Assembly (NCBI GenBank): GCA_035315685.1
Contig: DATFXR010000859.1
Span: 1 to 11,460, forward strand
Direction: 5' to 3'
From: QHWK01 sp035315685
GTDB taxonomy: Bacteria; Acidobacteriota; Vicinamibacteria; Vicinamibacterales; CAVVIG01
DNA: 11,460 bases
Part shown: in pieces, positions 1 through 8,066 of the stretch
Layout: every line of letters starts with the position of its first letter
Numbering within the stretch: the first letter of the stretch is position 1
Made by a program: the position numbers and the translations under genes
The notes under the pieces: model-generated
The model's database searches: none
What the model was told of the DNA's origin: nothing
What the model saw: only the letters and a program-made list of their open reading frames with translations

Positions 1-1626
1 CTCGCGCGTGCCATCGGGCCAGCGGACGGTGACGTCGCGCACGGCGGCCTCCTGCCCGAGGCCGACATGAACGCGTGGATCGTTGCTCGCCAGATAGCTG
101 TATGCCGCGCGCACGTCGCGGCGGATCGAACGGCTGCCCACTCTCATCGTTACCTGCGCGCCGAGCGCGTCGCGTCCGTGTTCGTCGAGGACGCGGAGCA
201 GAATCCAGTGACCCCGCGGTTTCACGACGTTGTGGAGGACGTACGGCCGGCTGTCGCGGTTGACGACGACGATGTCGATGCCGCCGTCGTTGTCGATGTC
301 GCCGAACGCCGCGGCCCGGCTCGTCGCGACGAGCGGCTGCGCGGTGCCGCCGCGCGGCGTCACTTCTTCGAACCGCGGGCCGGCGAAGCCGCGAAACAGC
401 AGGCTCGGCTCGGCGTACGGATCTGACGAATAGCGCACGGACTGCAGGCCGACGCGCCCGTTCGCTTCGAAAAGATCCAGGTAGCCGTCGTTGTCGAAGT
501 CGACGAACGCCGCCCCGAAGCGTGTGAATGGCCGGCTCGCGGTGCGCAGGCCCACCGACACCGTGTCGTCGGCGAAAAAACGGCCGCGGTTCCTGAAGAA
601 CGAGTCGGACTCTCCGTCGAGGTTCACCACCAGCAGATCGAGATCGCCATCGTCGTCGACGTCGACCGCATCGACGCCCATACCGGATTTCGCCGTACCG
701 TCCTGATCGAGCGCGCATCCCATCGCCAGCGCCGACTCGGTGAAGCGGCCGCCGCCCTGGTTCAGCCAGAGCTGGTTTGGCGTGCGATCGTTCGCGACGA
801 AGACATCAACGCGTCCATCGCCGTCGAAGTCGCCGGCGACGACGCCGAGGCCGTTGCCGACGGCGGCGCGAATGCCGGCGCGTGCCGAGACGTCAGTGAA
901 CGTGCCGTCGCCGTTGTTGCGGTACAGCGTCGAGGCCGATGGCAGATCGTAGCTGGCCGGGCTGCAGTAGTCGGGCACGCCGGTGAGGCTGAAGCACTCG
1001 ACTTCGGCCGATGGCCGCCAGTTCAGATAGTGCGTGACGAAAAGATCGAGCGCGCCGTCGCCGTCGTAGTCGACGAACGCCGCGCTGGTGCTCCAGCCCT
1101 CGCTCGCCACGCCGGCCTTCGCGGTCACATCCACCAGATGGCCGTGGTCGTTGCGCAGCAGCACGTTGTGGCCGAAGTTCGTGACATACAGATCGGTGAA
1201 GCCGTCGTTGTCGAAGTCGCCGGCCGCGACGCCCATCCCGTAGCCGCTGACGCTCGCGCCGCTGCGCTCGGTCACGTCCTCGAAGGTGCCGTCGCCACGG
1301 TTGCGGTACAGGCGGTTGCCGGACGGTGCGCTGGAGCCGTCGTGCTCCGCGGGGAGCACGCCGCTCTGCACGAGGTAGAGGTCGAGAAAGCCGTCGTTGT
1401 CCAGATCGAAGAGCGCCGCGCCGCCGCCCATGATTTCAGGGAGCAGGTGTTTCGTCGCGTGGCCGGACGTGTGCAGGAACGTGATGCCGGCCCGCGTACC
1501 GATCTCCTCGAACCACGCGGCGCCTCCCGCCGGCTGGCCTCCTGCATCGGTCGTGCGACGGCAGTCGATCGAGCTGCACGCGGTGGCGATGCAGACGAGC
1601 ATCGCGATGGGTCGACGGCGGCTCAT
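1..1626 (-). CDS. CRTAC1-family FG-GAP/ASPIC-UnbV protein, probable lipoprotein (C-terminus cut by window edge)
   Basis: The frame is open from an ATG at 1626 to base 1 and gives 542 residues. Seven calcium-binding-type FG-GAP motifs of the form DxDxDGxxDL begin near residues 74, 138, 187, 267, 322, 377 and 443. They suggest a seven-bladed integrin-like beta-propeller. Between motifs sit typical family phrases such as LYRNRGDGTFEDV and LYRNNGDGTFTDV. Residues about 471-540 match the ASPIC/UnbV C-terminal domain (DALGAQVTM, then VTVRWPDG), so probably only a short tail is missing. The N-terminus has arginines, a hydrophobic stretch and a weak lipobox (ATAC, Cys17), which suggests a lipid-anchored envelope protein. 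The family's two-cysteine loop is present (Cys211, and Cys221 in the DYC motif). The start overlaps the TPR gene stop by 4 bp (ATGA) and has no clear ribosome-binding site, so translational coupling is likely. The molecular function of bacterial CRTAC1 proteins is not established; extracellular calcium-dependent binding is inferred from the fold. Confidence 0.9.
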   Translation of the reverse strand, partial: MSRRRPIAMLVCIATACSSIDCRRTTDAGGQPAGGAAWFEEIGTRAGITFLHTSGHATKHLLPEIMGGGAALFDLDNDGFLDLYLVQSGVLPAEHDGSSAPSGNRLYRNRGDGTFEDVTERSGASVSGYGMGVAAGDFDNDGFTDLYVTNFGHNVLLRNDHGHLVDVTAKAGVASEGWSTSAAFVDYDGDGALDLFVTHYLNWRPSAEVECFSLTGVPDYCSPASYDLPSASTLYRNNGDGTFTDVSARAGIRAAVGNGLGVVAGDFDGDGRVDVFVANDRTPNQLWLNQGGGRFTESALAMGCALDQDGTAKSGMGVDAVDVDDDGDLDLLVVNLDGESDSFFRNRGRFFADDTVSVGLRTASRPFTRFGAAFVDFDNDGYLDLFEANGRVGLQSVRYSSDPYAEPSLLFRGFAGPRFEEVTPRGGTAQPLVATSRAAAFGDIDNDGGIDIVVVNRDSRPYVLHNVVKPRGHWILLRVLDEHGRDALGAQVTMRVGSRSIRRDVRAAYSYLASNDPRVHVGLGQEAAVRDVTVRWPDGTRE

Positions 1627-3116
1627 CGAGAGCGCGACGGAGCAGCGGATGTCTGAAGGGATTTCAGGCGATCGGCCGTCGCTCTGACGGCGGGACGATC
1701 GGGCTGAAGGCGCTGCGCGTTCTGAACCGCCGCAGCGGCAGCGCCGAGATCGTGACGGTTCATCTGCGCGTTGGCGATCCCAATCCACGCGTCGACGCTG
1801 GTCGGATCGACGTGAGCGGCGCGCTCGAACGACACCAGCGCGTCATCCATCCTGCCGTCGTTGGTCTGCACCATCGCCTTCCAGACGAGTGCGCGGGCGT
1901 TGCGTGGATCGAGCTGCGCCGACCGCTCGAATGCCGTGACTGCGCCGCGCGCATCCTCGGCTCGCCACAGGATCAACCCGAGTGTTTCGTAGGCAGGAGC
2001 GTACGACGCATTCGACGCAATCGCACGGTCCGCCTCGGCGCGTGCGCGCGCAAGGTTGCCCAGATGCATGTAGCCGGTCGCGAGATCGACCTGCGCTTCG
2101 AACCGGTCGGGCGCGCGCGCGATCACTCGCTCCAGGACCGGCACGCCGTCGCTGTCACGGCCGGCGGCGACGTAGACCTGACCGAGGTGCGCCATCAACA
2201 CGAGATCATCCGGCCGGTCGCGCTGCAGCTGTTCGAGGATCTGAATCGCCTGAGGGAAGCGGCCGGCGACGGTGTATGCGGTCGCGTCCTTCAGGAGCGC
2301 CGCATAGCCGCGGCGGAAGGCGAGCATCTCGTCGGTCCACGGATCGCTCCACTGCGGCTCGCTTTTCGCACCCACCTGCATCGCCGACGCCGCTTCATCT
2401 GCACGTCCGAGACGGCGGTATGCAGTGCTGAGCAGCTGCAGCGTGTAGCCGTCGGCCGGCGCCGCCGCGACCAGCCGCTCGAGCAGGCCTGCGGCCCGCT
2501 CGGTCTCGTCGCGCTGCAGGTAGACGCGCGCGAGGCCGACCCATCCCGCGCGGTCCGCAGCGTCGATGTCGGTGGCACGGGCAAATGCGCTCTCGGCACC
2601 GGCTGTCTGATTCTCGTCGAGCAGCAACAGTCCGAGGCGCCACTGCGCCGGCGCATAGGTCGTGTTCAACTCAATCGCCCGCCGCATCTCGCGAATCGCT
2701 TCGTCCGTTCGCCCGAGGCGCGATTCGACGACGGCAAGCCGGAACGGCCACTTCGCCTCGGCCGGCTGCAACGTCGCGGCGTTCGCGTAGGCGTCGCGTG
2801 CAGCGGCGGCGAGCCCGTTCGCTTCGCACACCATGCCGAAGCGGCCCCAGCGCACGCCGTCGTGCGGATCCTGGGCGACGCCCTCGCGCGCCTGGCGGAC
2901 GATGTCCGCGATTTCCGGCGCGAGCGGGCCGAGGTCGGCGAGCGCCGGCGGCACGGGCCCGCTCGCACGCAGGGCCCGGAATGCGATCACGCCGCCGGAG
3001 ACGAGTGCAGCGACGACGACGCCAACGACAACGATCAGAGTTCGGGAAAATCGGCGTGAGGGTTGAGGGCGTTGCGCTTTCGATCGGCGCGGCGTGGGCA
3101 CGGACCTGGGACACAT
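1623..3116 (-). CDS. Membrane-anchored tetratricopeptide-repeat protein
   Basis: This 497-residue protein has a basic, proline-rich N-terminus (1-25) and one hydrophobic helix at about 26-46, which should anchor it with the rest in the periplasm. About eleven TPR-like units follow in two blocks: roughly 86-254 (five units) and 270-472 (six units). Typical TPR positions are visible, for example LGRTDEAIREMRRAIEL at 134-150 and AVTAFERSAQLDP at 392-404. The linker between the blocks contains SDPWTDEM, a phrase I associate with TPR partners of CRTAC1 proteins. The gene ends in an ATGA overlap with the downstream CRTAC1 gene, which supports a shared role; scaffolding of envelope proteins is the simplest inference. 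The start is uncertain. The ATG at 3116 lies two bases from a long inverted repeat and has no Shine-Dalgarno sequence. A GTG at 3101 is an in-frame alternative that leaves the anchor intact. Confidence 0.88.
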   Translation of the reverse strand: MCPRSVPTPRRSKAQRPQPSRRFSRTLIVVVGVVVAALVSGGVIAFRALRASGPVPPALADLGPLAPEIADIVRQAREGVAQDPHDGVRWGRFGMVCEANGLAAAARDAYANAATLQPAEAKWPFRLAVVESRLGRTDEAIREMRRAIELNTTYAPAQWRLGLLLLDENQTAGAESAFARATDIDAADRAGWVGLARVYLQRDETERAAGLLERLVAAAPADGYTLQLLSTAYRRLGRADEAASAMQVGAKSEPQWSDPWTDEMLAFRRGYAALLKDATAYTVAGRFPQAIQILEQLQRDRPDDLVLMAHLGQVYVAAGRDSDGVPVLERVIARAPDRFEAQVDLATGYMHLGNLARARAEADRAIASNASYAPAYETLGLILWRAEDARGAVTAFERSAQLDPRNARALVWKAMVQTNDGRMDDALVSFERAAHVDPTSVDAWIGIANAQMNRHDLGAAAAAVQNAQRLQPDRPAVRATADRLKSLQTSAAPSRSR

Positions 3117-3118
3117 GT

Positions 3119-3185
3119 AGCGCGAAGGCTTCAGCCGAGCGTCAGCCTATCACGTCGATGATCGCTCGGCTAAAGCCTTCGCGCT
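3119..3185. repeat. Long inverted repeat (23-bp arms) between receptor and TPR genes
   Basis: The arms at 3119-3141 and 3163-3185 are reverse complements except at one position, and a 21-base loop separates them. In RNA made from the minus strand, the direction of transcription, the mismatch becomes a U-G wobble, so the stem is fully paired. In plus-strand RNA it would be a C-A mismatch. Each arm also contains a smaller imperfect palindrome (GGCTTCAGCC or GGCTTTAGCC), as in REP-like palindromic elements. It fills most of the space between the receptor stop (3213) and the TPR start (3116). No U-run follows the stem in the transcribed direction, so it is not a canonical intrinsic terminator. 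An mRNA stabiliser, attenuator or dispersed REP-like repeat are all possible. Confidence 0.9.
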
Positions 3186-3212
3186 GCGTTAGCAGCCCGC
3201 TGCGTCTGTAAA

Positions 3213-6113
3213 CTACCAGTCGAATTTCGCGCCGAACCGCCAGAGCCGCGGCGGAACGATCGTAGTCGGGTTCAGGAACGTCCGGCCCGACACCCAGTTG
3301 ATGTTCGCCGCCGGGTTCGCGTTGGTCAGGTTGTAGCCGTCGACGAACACCGACAGCGTCCGGCTGGTCGCGAGCCGGAACAGCTTCTCGACGCGTGTAT
3401 CGACAAGGATGATGTTGTCCTGCTGCCGCGAACCGAACGGCTCGGCGAGAATCGTCTGGTTTCCGTAATTCATCGCGGCATTGAACGTCCGGCCGTACGG
3501 TTGGCCGGATTGCAGCCGGATCGCCGGCGTCAGCCGCAGCCCGTACTTCGCGTCGATCGTACCGTTGATCTTCGCCGACCAGAGACCGAACACGTAGCGG
3601 CCGTCCTCCGTGTTGATCATGTCGTTCGGGTTGGCGACGTCCTGCCTCACCCGCAGCGTCTGGCCGAAATAACCAGTGTCGTTGTCACGATTCCAACGAT
3701 AGGCATAGGAAGCGTTGAGGGACCACCGGTTGCTCATGCGCCGGTTCGCGGTGAGCTCGAGATTGTAGAAGTCGTCCTGACCGCCGGTATTGTGCAGGAA
3801 GTTGACGACCGGCAGCGCCAGGTTCACGGGATTCAAGTTGTAGGCCTGAACCGTCGGTGGGTTGGCGCTGAACGTGCCGTCAGACTCCGGCACGCGAACC
3901 GTCACCGGTACGTTGTACGCGCTGATCGGCCGATTCAGGTTGTCGCTCTGATAGAGCCCGTCGATCCGACGCCAGACGAACCCGGCGTGCACGCCGAAAT
4001 TGGCGAACAGCTCGCGTTCGACGAACGTCGCGAACTCGCGTGTCCGTTGATCCTGTAGGTTCGGATCGAGCTGGGTGCTGCCGACGCCGCCGTTCGAACG
4101 ATTGAGCTGACCCTGCTCGCCGTTCTGCCAGACGCCGTCGTGGTTCAGATCACACCCGGAGGTTTGGCCGGGTGCGCACCCTGCCGCCCACGCGTACCGA
4201 CGCCACCAGTCCGGCGAATTCGGATTGACATTGGAATCGATCGAGGTCGTGCCGGGATTCCACCAATACGAGGCGTAGTTTGCCTTCAATACCGTCTTGC
4301 CGTCGCCCGTCAGATCGTAGGTGAGCCCGACGCGCGGTGACGCGAGGTTCCAGGTGATGACGTTGTCGACCGCAGGAAAGGACACTTGTGTGGTGTTGAA
4401 GGGGCCGACCGGCGGCCCGGTCTGTTCGGGCAGGTAGGACCGATAGCGATCGAACACGACGCCTAGTGTGAACGTCAGCCGCGAGCCGACGCGCCAGCTG
4501 TCGGAGGCGTAAAGACCGGTGGTCCAAAGCCCATTCAGCGACGCTGACGGCGACTGGAACAGGATCACTTCCGACGGCGCGCCGTTGCTGAGCACCATCA
4601 GCACGTCGTTCGGGACGTAGCCCAACCCGTCCTGCCCGCGCAGGTCGTCGTAACGCTCATTGAAGAACTCGCCGCCGAACTTGAAGTTGTGACTGCCGCC
4701 CCAGCCGTCCTTGAAGTAGCTGAGCGATCCGAGAATCTGGTTGCGCGTGATGTCGCGGTACCAGCCGTCGCGGTTGCCGCCGCTGACGACGTTCGTCGAG
4801 ATGTCCTGGTAGGCTGGCGCCTGCGTGTAGCGATGGTTCGGCCATAGGTAGTGGAACTGCCCGCCGTGCACCTCGAAGAACATCTTGTCGCTGACGACGT
4901 CGTCCCAGCCCACCTTGTACGTGTGCGCCCAGTACGACTGGTTCCACGTGGAGTCCGCGCTGTTGTGCACCGCCGCGGTGGCGCCGATCAGGAACGTGTC
5001 GAGGCGGTTCGGCTGCTGCTTCTTCCCCCACTGCGCGAAGCCGACCAGTTTGTTGTTGGAGTTGATCGCGTAGGTGCCCTTGCCGGTGATGTTCTGGAGG
5101 CGCGTCTCGAACGGCTTCACCGGGAAGTTCGGCAGCAGGCTCTGCGCGTCCTGATCGCGCAGCGAGCCGTACCACCACAGCTTGTCCTTCTTCAGGTAGC
5201 CGCCGCCGTCGCCGTTCAGATCGTGGTAGCTGTGGAGACGGTTCAGATCGGTGGGCCCCAGGCCGCCGCCGCCTTTCACGCCGAGCGCAATCTGCGCGTC
5301 GTCGATGTTGCGCGACTGGATGTTCTCGTTTTCGTAGTCGGCGTAGATCCGACCGTGATATGAGTTGCCCCCGGACTTCGCGATGAACTGCGTCATCACG
5401 CCGGCCCACGGCATGTCCGGCGTGTTCGCGCCGGTGGTGACCGAGACCTCCTCCATCGATCCGTAGTCGTAGTAGAAGCCGGCGGCGTTGGTGCCCTCGG
5501 TGTTGACGATGCCCTCGACCATCGGCCGATGCTGATCCGACTTCGTGTCGTAGGTGGAGTAGCCGGTCTGCGTGCCGGCCGCGCTGCCGCCGACGTCGAT
5601 GCGCTGCATCTGAATCGCCGGTGCCGCCGCGAGAATCGCCCAGAAGTCGCGCGCGTTGGGCAGCGAGGCGAGCTGCTGTGCGTCGAAGTTGGTCGATGTC
5701 TTCGTCGTCGCGATGTCGACGACCGGCGACTGTCCGCTGACGGTCACCGACTCGGACAGCCGCGCCACGCGCAACTCGATATTCACCGTCGCGGTAAACC
5801 CGAGACCGACGCGCAGGCCCTCACGAATCTGGGTTTCGAAGCCGGCGAGCTCGTACTTCACTTGGTACTCGCCCGGCGGGATGGCCGAGAAGCGGTAGAT
5901 GCCGTCAGTACCGGTCGTGTCCGTGCGCGTTCCCTGCATCGACGGACTGGTGATGGTGACCGTGACGCCGGGCATCACCGCGCCGCTGGCGTCGGTGATC
6001 TTGCCGTTGATCGCGCCGGTCGTGGTGCTGACAGTCTGGCCGGCCGCTGCGGCCGCGGACGCGAAGACGAGGACGAGAGCCAACGCGGGAACCTGCCTGC
6101 ACAGCCGCCTCAT
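3213..6113 (-). CDS. Oar-type TonB-dependent outer-membrane receptor with N-terminal carboxypeptidase-regulatory-like domain
   Basis: This 966-residue protein should form a 22-stranded outer-membrane barrel that imports a substrate with TonB energy. A signal peptide spans about 1-25 (basic start, hydrophobic core, alanine-rich cleavage region). Residues about 33-113 form a carboxypeptidase-regulatory-like beta domain (GKITDASGAVMPGVTV, then IPPGEYQVKYELAGF). A plug follows at about 120-260, with ESVTVSGQSPVVD and the plug-end phrase FIAKSGGNSYHG. The rest is beta-barrel; KDKLWWYGS (309-317) is a hallmark of Oar-like receptors, and the protein ends in KFDW with a terminal aromatic residue. Residues 646-666 hold two cysteines and an EF-hand-like loop, probably extracellular. 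A strong GGAGGAGG sequence lies just upstream of the ATG. No SusD-like partner is present, so a SusCD system is not supported. The substrate is unknown. Confidence 0.93.
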   Translation of the reverse strand: MRRLCRQVPALALVLVFASAAAAAGQTVSTTTGAINGKITDASGAVMPGVTVTITSPSMQGTRTDTTGTDGIYRFSAIPPGEYQVKYELAGFETQIREGLRVGLGFTATVNIELRVARLSESVTVSGQSPVVDIATTKTSTNFDAQQLASLPNARDFWAILAAAPAIQMQRIDVGGSAAGTQTGYSTYDTKSDQHRPMVEGIVNTEGTNAAGFYYDYGSMEEVSVTTGANTPDMPWAGVMTQFIAKSGGNSYHGRIYADYENENIQSRNIDDAQIALGVKGGGGLGPTDLNRLHSYHDLNGDGGGYLKKDKLWWYGSLRDQDAQSLLPNFPVKPFETRLQNITGKGTYAINSNNKLVGFAQWGKKQQPNRLDTFLIGATAAVHNSADSTWNQSYWAHTYKVGWDDVVSDKMFFEVHGGQFHYLWPNHRYTQAPAYQDISTNVVSGGNRDGWYRDITRNQILGSLSYFKDGWGGSHNFKFGGEFFNERYDDLRGQDGLGYVPNDVLMVLSNGAPSEVILFQSPSASLNGLWTTGLYASDSWRVGSRLTFTLGVVFDRYRSYLPEQTGPPVGPFNTTQVSFPAVDNVITWNLASPRVGLTYDLTGDGKTVLKANYASYWWNPGTTSIDSNVNPNSPDWWRRYAWAAGCAPGQTSGCDLNHDGVWQNGEQGQLNRSNGGVGSTQLDPNLQDQRTREFATFVERELFANFGVHAGFVWRRIDGLYQSDNLNRPISAYNVPVTVRVPESDGTFSANPPTVQAYNLNPVNLALPVVNFLHNTGGQDDFYNLELTANRRMSNRWSLNASYAYRWNRDNDTGYFGQTLRVRQDVANPNDMINTEDGRYVFGLWSAKINGTIDAKYGLRLTPAIRLQSGQPYGRTFNAAMNYGNQTILAEPFGSRQQDNIILVDTRVEKLFRLATSRTLSVFVDGYNLTNANPAANINWVSGRTFLNPTTIVPPRLWRFGAKFDW

Positions 6114-6116
6114 GCG

Positions 6117-6124
6117 CCTCCTCC
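6117..6124 (-). promoter_or_regulatory. Strong Shine-Dalgarno sequence of the TonB receptor gene
   Basis: Read on the minus strand, GGAGGAGG ends three bases before the ATG at 6113, and its 5' GGAGG core ends six bases before it. It is the only strong ribosome-binding site in the window; the other starts have at most weak matches. It supports the chosen receptor start and suggests independent, efficient translation of this gene. Confidence 0.8.
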
Positions 6125-6176
6125 GTCATAGAGACACCGAGAGAACGAGGGACCCGACGCGCGCCGCGTAAAAATT

Positions 6177-6188
6177 TTCGAATTCGAA
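6177..6188. repeat. Perfect 12-bp palindrome TTCGAATTCGAA in an AT-rich island
   Basis: The twelve bases equal their own reverse complement. They are preceded on the plus strand by AAAATTTT, making the only clearly AT-rich patch in a GC-rich window. The position, about 65-75 bp upstream of the receptor ATG on the minus strand, would suit a dimeric regulator or a promoter-proximal melting region. No known operator is recognised, and a chance palindrome cannot be excluded. Confidence 0.4.
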
Positions 6189-6284
6189 CGGACACTACAC
6201 CCGAATCCGGGTCAACGCAATCGGATTTCATGCGTCCGACACGATTGTCGCCGCGTCGCGTGCGAGATCTTGGATGAGGTGTTG

Positions 6285-8062
<1,778 letters not shown>

Positions 8063-8066
<4 letters not shown>

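Larger units (their letters stand above)
6114..6284 (-). promoter_or_regulatory. Intergenic leader upstream of the TonB receptor gene, with candidate promoter
   Basis: This 171-bp gap separates the upstream CRTAC1 stop from the receptor start and is the longest non-coding stretch in the window. It holds the receptor's Shine-Dalgarno sequence, a local AT-rich island at about 6170-6188, and a small inverted repeat with 5-bp arms (6199-6203 and 6208-6212). A weak sigma-70-like pair can be placed on the minus strand: TTGCGT (6215-6220), a 17-base spacer, then TAGTGT (6192-6197). Each hexamer matches consensus at only three of six positions, so the exact promoter is speculative. A separate promoter for the receptor somewhere here is plausible because of the gap length. 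Confidence 0.4.

Noticed and set aside
1030..1656. Plus-strand frames at the left edge, including 67-426 and 1030-1656
   Set aside because: They lie opposite a continuous minus frame with seven FG-GAP motifs and an ASPIC/UnbV end, and have shadow-type composition.
1752..3059. 435-codon open frame on the plus strand opposite the TPR gene
   Set aside because: No domain, no signal and Arg-rich composition; the minus frame has clear TPR units throughout.
3119..3185. Inverted repeat as a classical rho-independent terminator
   Set aside because: No run of U follows the stem in minus-strand RNA; the next bases are the start codon region of the TPR gene. The 21-base loop is also long.
3213..6113. 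Receptor as SusC of a glycan-uptake SusCD pair
   Set aside because: No SusD-like lipoprotein or glycan-degrading enzyme is present in the window, and the Oar-like features fit better. The carboxypeptidase-regulatory-like domain alone does not distinguish the two.
5905..6231. Minus-strand small frame starting in the receptor leader
   Set aside because: It runs out of frame into the receptor gene, has no domain, and its sequence is Arg/Gly/His-rich as expected for a shadow.
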